From Betaproteobacteria bacterium (lineage in GTDB: Bacteria; Pseudomonadota; Gammaproteobacteria; Burkholderiales; SG8-39): a stretch of DNA of 39,066 nucleotides. The notes beneath the pieces are model-generated. The model was not told the origin of the DNA, did no database searches, and saw only the letters and a list, made by a program, of their open reading frames with translations. The translations under genes were made by a program, and so were the position numbers. Within the stretch, counting starts at the first letter, position 1, and every line of letters begins with the position of its first letter. This document shows, piece after piece, positions 15,759 to 23,296 of the stretch. The stretch spans positions 1-39,066 of the forward strand of contig CANKAJ010000036.1 of NCBI GenBank assembly GCA_947479645.1, in the 5' to 3' direction.

Positions 15759-16778
15759 ATGATCGTTGATTGTCACGGACACTACACAACCTCGCCCAAG
15801 TCGCTGGAGGACTTTCGGCAGTCGCAGATTGCCGGACTGAAGGATCCGGCGCACGTTCCTGCCAAGGGCAATCTCGGGATTAGCGATGACCAGATTCGCG
15901 AGAGCCTGGAGGGCGCGCAGCTGAAAATCCAGCGTGAACGCGGGACCGACCTGACCATTTTCTCGCCGCGCGCATCGGCCATGGGGCATCACGTCGGCAA
16001 TGAGACCACCAGCCGCTTCTGGTCAGAGCATTGCAATGAGTTGATTCATCGCGTCTGCACGCTCTATCCGAAGAATTTCGTTGGGGTCTGCCAGTTACCG
16101 CAGTCGCCGGGCGTGCCGCCTGCGAACAGCATTCCCGAACTGGTGCGTTGCGTGGAAGAGTTCGGTTTCATTGGCTGCAATCTGAACCCCGATCCTTCAG
16201 GAGGTCACTGGAGCGATCCGCCACTGACCGATCGCTGGTGGTATCCGATGTATGAAAAACTGGTCGAGCTCGATGTGCCGGCCATGGTGCATGTCAGCGG
16301 CTCCTGCAACCCGAATTTCCATGCCACCGGTGCCCACTACATCAATGCCGACACCACCGCCTTCATGCAGTTTCTGACCTCGGATCTGTTCAAGGATTTT
16401 CCGACGCTGAAATTCATCATCCCGCACGGCGGCGGCGCGGTGCCCTATCACTGGGGGCGTTACCGTGGCCTGGCGCAGGACATGAAGCGTCCTCCGCTTG
16501 AAGAGTTGCTGCTCAACAATGTCTATTTCGACACCTGCGTGTATCACCAGCCCGGCATTGACCTGCTGCTCAAGGTCATCCCCGCCGACAACATTCTGTT
16601 TGCCTCGGAAATGGTTGGGGCAGTGCGTGGCATCGATCCGCGCACAGGGCATTATTACGATGACACCAAGCGTTATATCGACAATGTTGACTGGATCGAT
16701 GCCGCCGCCAAGGAAAAGATTTTCAACGGCAATGCAAGAAAGGTATTCAGTCGCTTCAATGAGCGCAATGGTGTCTGA
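15759..16778 (+). CDS. ligJ: 4-oxalomesaconate hydratase (LigJ)
   Basis: A 339-residue Zn-dependent amidohydrolase-superfamily hydratase adding water to 4-oxalomesaconate to give 4-carboxy-4-hydroxy-2-oxoadipate. Length and motifs match LigJ closely: MIVDCHGHYTTSPKSLE (His6, His8), LNPDPSGGHWSDPPLTDRWW, VHVSGSCN (His178), IIPHGGGAVPYHWGR (His223) and LFASEMVGAVRGIDP (Glu284), the expected metal and acid-base positions. ATG 15759 follows GGAG. It is the last gene of the operon headed by the Bug gene at 11207. Downstream, the LigK step must come from another locus, because the aldolase gene in this operon is deleted internally. Confidence 0.92.
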   Translation: MIVDCHGHYTTSPKSLEDFRQSQIAGLKDPAHVPAKGNLGISDDQIRESLEGAQLKIQRERGTDLTIFSPRASAMGHHVGNETTSRFWSEHCNELIHRVCTLYPKNFVGVCQLPQSPGVPPANSIPELVRCVEEFGFIGCNLNPDPSGGHWSDPPLTDRWWYPMYEKLVELDVPAMVHVSGSCNPNFHATGAHYINADTTAFMQFLTSDLFKDFPTLKFIIPHGGGAVPYHWGRYRGLAQDMKRPPLEELLLNNVYFDTCVYHQPGIDLLLKVIPADNILFASEMVGAVRGIDPRTGHYYDDTKRYIDNVDWIDAAAKEKIFNGNARKVFSRFNERNGV

Positions 16779-16901
16779 GGGTCAATACTAGAACGGGAAT
16801 TGATGATCTCAAATCAGGTAAGAATGAGCTACTGAAATCGATGTAAAAGTTAATATGATAATAATGAAATTCCCTGCGGCCTGGCCGACAGGCGTGGGTT
16901 T

Positions 16902-18131
16902 CTATACGACCTTGTTGTCTCGTAGCGACTGAACCGCGGCATCGTCCAATCCCAGAATGCCCTTGAGCACGTCAACCGTGTGCTCGCCAAGCCTTGGCGG
17001 CGGGGTGTAGCTCGTGATCGGCGTATCTGACATGTGAATCGGATTGGTTCCTATGCGCACACTGCCTGCGGCGGAATGCGGCAGCTCGATCATGTTACCG
17101 CGATGCTGCACCTGCGGGTCGGCAAAGACTTCGTCCATGGCGTAAATCGGCGCGCAGGGTACCGTGGCCTCTTCCATCAATTGAAGGGCCTTCTGTCGGG
17201 GAAGTGCGGCAAATAATTCCGCCAGCAAGGGCACCAGCGCTCCGCGATTTTTCGTGCGCAGAAAATTATTGCAGAAGCGTTCGTCAGCGTGGATGTCAGG
17301 GCGGCCCAATCCGTCGCACATGCGATTGAATACATCATCGTTGGGCGCTGATAGTTGAATTTCGCCATCGGCACAACGGAAGGTCTGCGAGGGAACGCTG
17401 GTGGCGGATTCGTTGCCCCAGCGTTCCTGCACGACACCGTTGCAGAGATAATTGCCCGAAGCCAGCGTCATCGCGGAGATGGCACAGTCGAGCAACGCCA
17501 GGTCAATGTGCTGTCCCTTGCCCGAGACTCGATCGCGATGATGAAGCGCGGTCATGATCGCACCATAGGCATACAGACCGCCGATGAAATCGGTGATCGG
17601 GACCCCGACGCGCATGGACCCGCCGCCGGGTTTGCCGTCGGCATGTCCGGTGATGCTCATCAAGCCGCACATGGCCTGAAAAATACTGTCATAGCCAGGC
17701 TTGGGGGCATAGGGCCCGGTCTGCCCGAAGCCCGTCAGCGAGCAGTACACCAATTTGGGATTGACCTGTTTCAGTGATTCGTAATCGAGTTGATAGCGCT
17801 TGAGGTCGCCTGCCTTGTAGTTTTCGATCAGCACATCGGCCCAGGCTGCCAGCTTGCGCACGAGTGCCTGGCCTTCTGGCTTGGCCAGATCAATCGTGAT
17901 GGACCGCTTGTTGCGGTTGGAGCACATGAACATGGGGGCCAATTCAAGATCGGCGCCGGCAAGGTCCTTCACGCGCGCGCCGCCCAATCGCCGTGAGTCA
18001 TCGCCAAGGCCGGGACGCTCGACCTTGATGACGTCAGCACCAAAATCGCCCAGCAACTGGCCGCAGCTCGGCCCGGCGAGAATGCGTGACAGATCGAGCA
18101 CGCGAATTCCCGACAGTGCTTTCTGACTCAT
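16902..18131 (-). CDS. class III CoA-transferase (CaiB/BaiF family)
   Basis: A 409-residue cytosolic CoA-transferase that moves CoA from a donor such as succinyl-CoA to a carboxylic acid. It shows SGIRVLDLSRILAGPSCGQL, GADVIKVERPG, LIENYKAGDLKRYQLDYESL, YCSLTGFGQTGPYAPKPGYD and the catalytic Asp in GVPITDFIGG (Asp181), with a C-terminal YTPPPRLGEHTVDVL. The start has a GAGGAT site. It converges with ligJ and diverges from the acyl-CoA dehydrogenase at 18450 across 318 bases, so it may activate the substrate of block D. Substrate unknown. It is a paralogue of the transferase at 28749. Confidence 0.92.
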   Translation of the reverse strand: MSQKALSGIRVLDLSRILAGPSCGQLLGDFGADVIKVERPGLGDDSRRLGGARVKDLAGADLELAPMFMCSNRNKRSITIDLAKPEGQALVRKLAAWADVLIENYKAGDLKRYQLDYESLKQVNPKLVYCSLTGFGQTGPYAPKPGYDSIFQAMCGLMSITGHADGKPGGGSMRVGVPITDFIGGLYAYGAIMTALHHRDRVSGKGQHIDLALLDCAISAMTLASGNYLCNGVVQERWGNESATSVPSQTFRCADGEIQLSAPNDDVFNRMCDGLGRPDIHADERFCNNFLRTKNRGALVPLLAELFAALPRQKALQLMEEATVPCAPIYAMDEVFADPQVQHRGNMIELPHSAAGSVRIGTNPIHMSDTPITSYTPPPRLGEHTVDVLKGILGLDDAAVQSLRDNKVV

Positions 18132-18449
18132 GTTGATATCCTCATTGGCTGTTTGTGTTGCAAGAAGGTGCCCATGCTTTTAGCAGCGAGGGCAGGGGCT
18201 GTCAAAAATTTCGCCGCCTGTTGCCGGCGCGAGCCTTGATGCTCGTGAACGCATGTGAAGCCAGCATCATATCGAAACAATGTTGAACTTGAGATAGCAT
18301 GACGGCTGTCGAGGCACCTCGTTCGTTTCAGTCCGGCACGATTCACGGATGCCGCACGGATGCGCAATGCCGGATGGCTTGCCAGGGGTGGACTCGAAAT
18401 GGCAAGAAATGTGGTGCTCCACGATTTTCGATCATAACAAGAGGTAGAT
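18132..18449. other. intergenic region between divergent CoA-transferase and acyl-CoA dehydrogenase genes
   Basis: A 318-base gap without a credible gene; open frames here have no family character. It should hold both promoters, but I see no clear -35/-10 pair. CCGGCA (18333-18338) and TGCCGG (18368-18373) form an inverted repeat, and CACGGATGC occurs twice in tandem inside it. The right end carries the AGAGG ribosome site of the dehydrogenase. Confidence 0.6.
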
Positions 18450-19619
18450 ATGCACAAGACGCAATCAACGCTAACCGAAGACCAGACTGCACTTCGCGAC
18501 ACCGTCGCGCGCTTCGCGAAAGAGCAACTGGTCGGACTGGCACGTGAACTCGACGAAAAGGACGAATCGGTTCCTGACGAATGGATGAAGCGCTATGCCG
18601 AGTTGGGCGTGCTCGGTATCAACGTGCCCGAGGAATATGGCGGACAGGGGCTGGGGCACTTTGAGGCAGTGCTCGCGCTGGAGGAGTTTGCCAAGGTTTC
18701 CTCGGCCGTGGCCATGCCGGTATTCGAAGCCAATTTCGGGCCGATGTCGGTGCTGGTTCACTTCGGGCCGGAAGAACTCAAGCGTCGCGTCATTCCGCGC
18801 GTGTGTGCCGGCGAGCTAATCGTGGCGGTGAGCATGTCGGAGCCCGATGCCGGTACCGCCCTGACCGACCTGAAGACTCGCGCCGAGATTCGCGGGGATC
18901 GGGTGGTCATCAATGGCATGAAGCGCTGGTGCTCGGGTGCAGGGCATTCGCAAGGGTATCTCGTGTATTGCCGCATGGGCGATGGCCCGGGCGCCGCCGG
19001 GATCGGCGCCGTGTATGTAGAGAAAGGCACGCCGGGGTTCACCTTTGGCAAGCGCGAGGAATTGATGGGTTTTCGCGGCATCATGACCGCGGACATGTAT
19101 TTCGACAACGTCGAAGTGCCGGTGGAGAACATCGTCGTGCCGGCCGGGAATTTTCGCAAGCTGATGGAAGCCTTTGACCTGGAGCGCTGCGGCAATACCA
19201 CGATGTCAATCGGCGTGGCTGCCGGTGCATTTGAATACGCGCTGGCCTATGTCCAGGAGCGCAAGCAATTCGGCAAGCAACTGGTGGAGTTTCAGGCAGT
19301 GCAGATCAAGCTGGCCGAAATGGCGCTCAAGGTCGAGGCATCAAGGCTGCTGTTGCATCGTGCCGTGCTGGCCGCAGGCGATGGCCTTCCCTCCATGCTG
19401 GACAGTTCGATGGCCAAGTGTTTCGCCAATGAAATGGTGCGCGAGGTCACCGGTATCGCCATGCAGTTGATGGGGGGCTATGGATACAGCAAGCAGTTCG
19501 ATATGGAACGGCGCTTGCGCGATGCATGGGGTTGGGGTATTGCTGGCGGCACGATTGACGTCCAGAAAACCAATATCGCGGCAGCACTGGTCGGGCGACG
19601 GTTCGATCAGCGTCGCTAG
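18450..19619 (+). CDS. acyl-CoA dehydrogenase with relocated catalytic Glu
   Basis: A 389-residue FAD enzyme that introduces an alpha,beta double bond in an acyl-CoA. It shows VPEEYGGQGLGHFEAVLALE, AVSMSEPDAGTALTDLKTRA (FAD/substrate loop), LMGFRGIMTADMYFDNVEVP, RKQFGKQLVEFQAVQIKLAE and the C-terminal QLMGGYGYSKQFDMERRLRD. At the usual catalytic Glu (x-E-G-T) it reads AGGT (Gly366). A Glu exists at DLER (Glu245), the position used as base in isovaleryl-CoA and long-chain dehydrogenases, so activity is likely and a branched or bulky substrate is suggested. It heads the plus-strand unit with the thiolase-like, DUF35, Bug and MaoC-like genes. Confidence 0.92.
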   Translation: MHKTQSTLTEDQTALRDTVARFAKEQLVGLARELDEKDESVPDEWMKRYAELGVLGINVPEEYGGQGLGHFEAVLALEEFAKVSSAVAMPVFEANFGPMSVLVHFGPEELKRRVIPRVCAGELIVAVSMSEPDAGTALTDLKTRAEIRGDRVVINGMKRWCSGAGHSQGYLVYCRMGDGPGAAGIGAVYVEKGTPGFTFGKREELMGFRGIMTADMYFDNVEVPVENIVVPAGNFRKLMEAFDLERCGNTTMSIGVAAGAFEYALAYVQERKQFGKQLVEFQAVQIKLAEMALKVEASRLLLHRAVLAAGDGLPSMLDSSMAKCFANEMVREVTGIAMQLMGGYGYSKQFDMERRLRDAWGWGIAGGTIDVQKTNIAAALVGRRFDQRR

Positions 19620-19706
19620 TATCGACCTTAGCGTTGCCTGAGGGGCGAGTGCTTGCAGTTTTCAGGTTGAGGCCCGGACAGTTCATTACGGAAGAGGGTT
19701 CAGTTC

Positions 19707-20963
19707 ATGACTATTGAAATCGGCATCGATCCATCTGCGTATCTGCGTGACAAATATGCCATCGTCGGCGTGGGTGAAACGACCTATACCCGGGGGTCGG
19801 GAAAGACCACGCGGGCAATGGCCGTCCAGGCGGTTCGTAACGCCATCCTCGATGCCGGACTGAAGCCGTCGCAGGTTGACGGCATGCTGGCCTATCAGAA
19901 TGGCGATGCCTGCTTTTCAACGCCTGTTGCTGGTGATCTGGGCATCCATCTGAATTTTTATATGGACATTTTCGGCGGCGGGTCCTCCGTCGAGGCGCTG
20001 ATCGGCGTAGCCATGGGCGCCATCGAAGCGGGCATGTGCAAGACCGTGGTGATCTACCGCAGCATGAATGGCTATTCGGGCGTCCGAATCGGCTGGACGG
20101 GCGTGCGGGCGGCGCGTCCGGTGGAAGGTGATGCCCTGCACAATCGCGTCTATGGCTGGACCAGCGCCGGGCAGCGCTATGCGATGTCCTTCATGCGGCA
20201 TATGTATGACTACGGCACAACCTCCGAACAGGTGGCCGCGGTCAAGGTGGCGCACAGCAAGCATGCCTCCAACAATCCCAAGGCCTTGTACAGGAAGCGT
20301 GTGACGGTGGAGGATGTGGTCAACAGCCGCATGGTGTGCGCGCCGTTGCATCTGCTGGATTGCTGCCTGGAGACTGACAACGCCACGGCCGTGGTGGTGA
20401 CCAGCGTGGACCGCGCGCGCGATTGCCGTCATGTGCCGGCGCTGATCGCAGGTGTGGTCGGGCGTGCCTGCCAGCCGCGCACCGATATGCACCTGCAATA
20501 CGGGCCGGTTTCAACCTCTGTCGGACACTATGCGCGCGAGCGCCTGTGGAAGGCCGCTGGTGTCGGCCCCGAGGATATCGATGTGACCGGCTCCTATGAT
20601 GCCTTCACGTTCACCACCATGATGCAACTGGAGGATTACGGTTTCTGCAAGAAGGGCGAGGGCGGCGATTACGTCAGCAACGGCACCATCGAACTCGGTG
20701 GCCGGCGCCCCAACAACACCAGTGGTGGTGCCTTGTGCGAAGGCTATACGCATGGCGTCAGCATGGTCATCGAAAACGTGCGTCAGCTGCGCCACGATGT
20801 CGATGATTCCTGTCCCGTCGGTCCCGATGGGCACAAGCAGCATACTTTCGATTACCGCGAAGGTGGATGCCGCCAGGTCAAGGATGCGCAATTGAGCACC
20901 AACCTGGGCTGGGCCGGACCCGACAAGGGGTCGGCGCTGGTCATGCGTCGCGGAACCCGCTGA
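19707..20963 (+). CDS. thiolase-like protein lacking the nucleophilic Cys (Ltp2-type aldolase candidate)
   Basis: A 418-residue thiolase-superfamily protein of the SCP-x / lipid-transfer group. The nucleophile position reads FGGGSSVEALIG (89-100): Ser replaces Cys, so normal thiolysis is unlikely. The C-terminal half has GSYDAFTFT (Tyr297) and NTSGGALCEGYTHG (Tyr347, His349) in place of the thiolase GHP and CxG motifs. Steroid side-chain aldolases of the Ltp2 type likewise lack the Cys, work with a DUF35 partner and rely on two Tyr at about these positions, as I recall. The DUF35 gene follows after 21 bases. Proposed role: retro-aldol cleavage of a beta-hydroxyacyl-CoA. The alternative is an inactive scaffold thiolase. 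Confidence 0.85.
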   Translation: MTIEIGIDPSAYLRDKYAIVGVGETTYTRGSGKTTRAMAVQAVRNAILDAGLKPSQVDGMLAYQNGDACFSTPVAGDLGIHLNFYMDIFGGGSSVEALIGVAMGAIEAGMCKTVVIYRSMNGYSGVRIGWTGVRAARPVEGDALHNRVYGWTSAGQRYAMSFMRHMYDYGTTSEQVAAVKVAHSKHASNNPKALYRKRVTVEDVVNSRMVCAPLHLLDCCLETDNATAVVVTSVDRARDCRHVPALIAGVVGRACQPRTDMHLQYGPVSTSVGHYARERLWKAAGVGPEDIDVTGSYDAFTFTTMMQLEDYGFCKKGEGGDYVSNGTIELGGRRPNNTSGGALCEGYTHGVSMVIENVRQLRHDVDDSCPVGPDGHKQHTFDYREGGCRQVKDAQLSTNLGWAGPDKGSALVMRRGTR

Positions 20964-20984
20964 ACTCAATCGAGGATCGCCAAT

Positions 20985-21506
20985 ATGACTGATCAAACCA
21001 CCTACCTTGGCATGTCGTTGTCCATCGAGGAAAACGACGTCGAGAACCGGGAGTATTTCCAGCATTGCTCAACGCACCGGTTTCACCTGCAGTCCTGCTG
21101 CGCCTGCGGCCTGCTGCGTTACACGCCCGGCAACGCGTGTCCGTGGTGCGGCAACCTGGAATTGCGCTGGATGCCGGTTGAGGGGCGCGGCGCGGTACAT
21201 TCCTACACGGAAGTCCGGCACGTCGTTCAGCCGGGTTTCAAGCCGCATTCACCCTATCTGGTGCTGCTGGTGGACCTGGACACGCAAAAAGGCATCCCCA
21301 CCGAGCATGAGGCGTTACGGGTGGTTGGCAATCTGACCGATGCCGACGGCAAGCTGGCATCACCAGAGGTCGTGAAGACCGTCGGCATTGGTACGCGTGT
21401 GCGCATGGTCTTCAGCGACATCGAGCCAGGAATATCCATACCGCAGTGGACCATCGACGAGACCGCGGAGCAGCCGAAACAGGCCTGGCGATTTCCAGAG
21501 GGGTAA
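20985..21506 (+). CDS. DUF35 Zn-ribbon/OB-fold protein, partner of the thiolase-like protein
   Basis: A 173-residue protein with an N-terminal helix (ENREYFQHCSTHRFHLQSC), a rubredoxin-like Zn ribbon (C38-x2-C41 and C52-x2-C55, CPWCGN) and an OB fold starting RGAVHSYTEVRHVV. DUF35 proteins partner Cys-less thiolases and Ltp2-type aldolases, donating part of the CoA-binding or active site. The start has a GAGGAT site, 21 bases after the thiolase-like gene, which indicates co-translation and complex formation. Here it is a standalone protein, not fused to a MaoC hydratase as in ChsH2. A separate MaoC-like gene is at 22728. Confidence 0.9.
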   Translation: MTDQTTYLGMSLSIEENDVENREYFQHCSTHRFHLQSCCACGLLRYTPGNACPWCGNLELRWMPVEGRGAVHSYTEVRHVVQPGFKPHSPYLVLLVDLDTQKGIPTEHEALRVVGNLTDADGKLASPEVVKTVGIGTRVRMVFSDIEPGISIPQWTIDETAEQPKQAWRFPEG

Positions 21507-21566
21507 TCGCTCGGGACATTGTTGGACAGGGTCATCTATCGTTATCGTGTAGGTCAGGAGGGCATT

Positions 21567-22613
21567 GTGAAAGCAGGTATTCCGGAGTTCCGCGGCATTC
21601 TGAAATCGGTATGTAGATCCGTTGTTACGCGAAATGGTGCGCGCATCCGCTTGCCCGGATTGGCCATGTTGCTGGCAAGCATGGTTTGCACAAGCGCCTT
21701 TGCGCAGACTTATCCTGACCGCCCCATCCGGTTTATCGTGCCGTTTCCGCCCGGCGGGACCACGGACATCATGGCGCGACCCATCGGCCAGAAACTGGGT
21801 GATTTTCTGGGGCAGCCGGTACTGCTCGATTTTCGACCTGGAGCGAGTTCCATCGTTGGGGGGGACATTGCCGCTCATGCGACGCCGGATGGCTACACGC
21901 TGCTGTTTGGCGGCATGTCGTTATTGACGATGAATCCGGCCACCTTCAAGAAGTTGCCGTACAACACGGCACGGGACTTTGCTCCGGTCGGACTGATCGG
22001 TGGCTACAACCTGGTGCTGATTGCGCGCCTGGGCTTGCCTGCGATTACGGTGCCCGAACTGGTGAAACTCGCCAAGGCCAAGCCCGGATTGATTACCTAT
22101 GGCACGACCGGTGTTGGTGGTCCGCCGCATTTTGGCAGTGTGATGCTCGAGTCCATGGCAGGCATCCGCATGCAGCACATCCCGTACAAGGGCAACACCC
22201 AGATCAATACCTCGCTGCTGGCCGAGGAACTCGATATCAGCCTTGGTGGACTGTCATCAGTGCAGGCATTGCTCAAAAGCGGTAAGGTCAAGCTGCTGGC
22301 GACTGCGGGTCCCAGGCGCCTCGCCCTGCTACCGGATCTGCCGACGATTGCCGAGGCGGGTTATGCGGGCTATCAGGCGGGCACCTGGTTCAGTCTGGTG
22401 ACTCGGGCGGGTACACCCAGGGCCATCATTACTCGGCTCAATCGCGAACTCAATCGCGTGCTGAAACTGCCCGAGGTCATTCAGCAGCTGGAGGCCGGCG
22501 GCTATGAAGTGGCGGACGGAACCGGCACCCCCGAATCGCTGGCCAAGCTGATCGCCGACGATACCAGGCGATGGGCCGCGCTGGCCAGGGAAGCCAGGAT
22601 CGAAACGGACTGA
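21567..22613 (+). CDS. Bug/TctC-family periplasmic solute-binding protein
   Basis: A TTT receptor of 348 residues from GTG 21567, chosen because it follows CAGGAGGGCATT; a TTG 48 bases upstream is open but has no ribosome site. The leader is long, with a basic n-region, a hydrophobic stretch LPGLAMLLASMVCTSAFA and cleavage at about residue 46. The mature part opens with YPDRPIRFIVPFPPGGTTD and contains IPYKGNTQINTSLLAEE, the family hallmark. It lies between the DUF35 and MaoC-like genes and probably supplies the acid degraded by block D. Confidence 0.92.
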   Translation: MKAGIPEFRGILKSVCRSVVTRNGARIRLPGLAMLLASMVCTSAFAQTYPDRPIRFIVPFPPGGTTDIMARPIGQKLGDFLGQPVLLDFRPGASSIVGGDIAAHATPDGYTLLFGGMSLLTMNPATFKKLPYNTARDFAPVGLIGGYNLVLIARLGLPAITVPELVKLAKAKPGLITYGTTGVGGPPHFGSVMLESMAGIRMQHIPYKGNTQINTSLLAEELDISLGGLSSVQALLKSGKVKLLATAGPRRLALLPDLPTIAEAGYAGYQAGTWFSLVTRAGTPRAIITRLNRELNRVLKLPEVIQQLEAGGYEVADGTGTPESLAKLIADDTRRWAALAREARIETD

Positions 22614-22727
22614 TTTCCATGGCAGCGGAACGCTCAGGCGTGGCTTGAGCTGCAGCGATCATCGATGGCGGTGACGCTGCCGCGTTTCGACAACAGGACT
22701 TTGAAAACATCCACAAGGGAGGACACA

Positions 22728-23195
22728 ATGGCGTCAAAAGAAGAAGTGCTCGCAGCCATGCGCAAGGACATCGGCATGGAGGATCCAGCGGGAGAATGGC
22801 TTGTTGTTGATCAGGTGCTGATCAATCAGTATGTTGCGCTCAGTGGCGAGACCGGGTGGATACACACGGACCCGGTGCGCGCAGCCAAGGAGACGAAATT
22901 CGGCAACACCATTGCGCCTGGCAATATGGGGATTGCCCTGTTGCCGGGCATGAGTCGCGCGACCTCCGCCTATGGTCGCTACCCGCGCAAATATTCCCTG
23001 AACCAGGGCTGGGACCGCATCCGTTATCTGGAGCCGCTGCGGGCGGGTTCGCGCGTGCGCAGCCGCTCCAAACTGCTCGGTGTGGAAGAAGCCGCCGATG
23101 GTTCGCTGCGCGTGCAGATTGAATTCCGCATGGAAGTGGAGAACCAGGAAAAGCCCTGGGTGACCGGGATCAAGGTGGGGCGGTTCTTCTACTGA
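22728..23195 (+). CDS. MaoC-like (hot-dog fold) dehydratase/hydratase
   Basis: A 155-residue single hot-dog protein from ATG 22728 after AAGGGAGGACACA; a longer frame to 22665 is rejected. The hydratase region reads YVALSGETGWIHTDPVRAA, then FGNTIAPGNMGIALLPGM. R-hydratases have G-D-x-N-P-x-H; here Glu replaces the Asp while His is retained, so hydration of an enoyl-CoA is plausible but not certain. It closes the plus-strand unit with acyl-CoA dehydrogenase, aldolase candidate and DUF35 protein; together they could perform dehydrogenation, hydration and retro-aldol cleavage. Confidence 0.85.
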   Translation: MASKEEVLAAMRKDIGMEDPAGEWLVVDQVLINQYVALSGETGWIHTDPVRAAKETKFGNTIAPGNMGIALLPGMSRATSAYGRYPRKYSLNQGWDRIRYLEPLRAGSRVRSRSKLLGVEEAADGSLRVQIEFRMEVENQEKPWVTGIKVGRFFY

Positions 23196-23258
23196 AAACG
23201 GTCTTGCTTGCAATGCCTGCCATTTCGGGCTTTGCGCTGCGAATGTAGAGGTAGTGAA

Positions 23259-23283
23259 GGGCCAACTGCTGTGCAGTGGGCCC
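23259..23283. terminator. candidate bidirectional terminator hairpin
   Basis: GGGCC-A-ACTGC, loop TGT, GCAGT-G-GGCCC: two 5-bp stems separated by one A/G mismatch. It lies between convergent stops at 23195 and 23297. No T-run follows, so it may act with Rho or as a stability element. Confidence 0.5.
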
Positions 23284-23296
23284 GGGACGCATGGAC

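Noticed and set aside
16795..16874. GGGAATT / AATTCCC inverted repeat between ligJ and the CoA-transferase gene
   Set aside because: The 66-base spacer and 7-bp arms give no convincing terminator or operator.
18128..18502. Possible small genes in the 318-base divergent gap
   Set aside because: The frames overlap the starts of both flanking genes, have no good ribosome site and show no recognisable domain.
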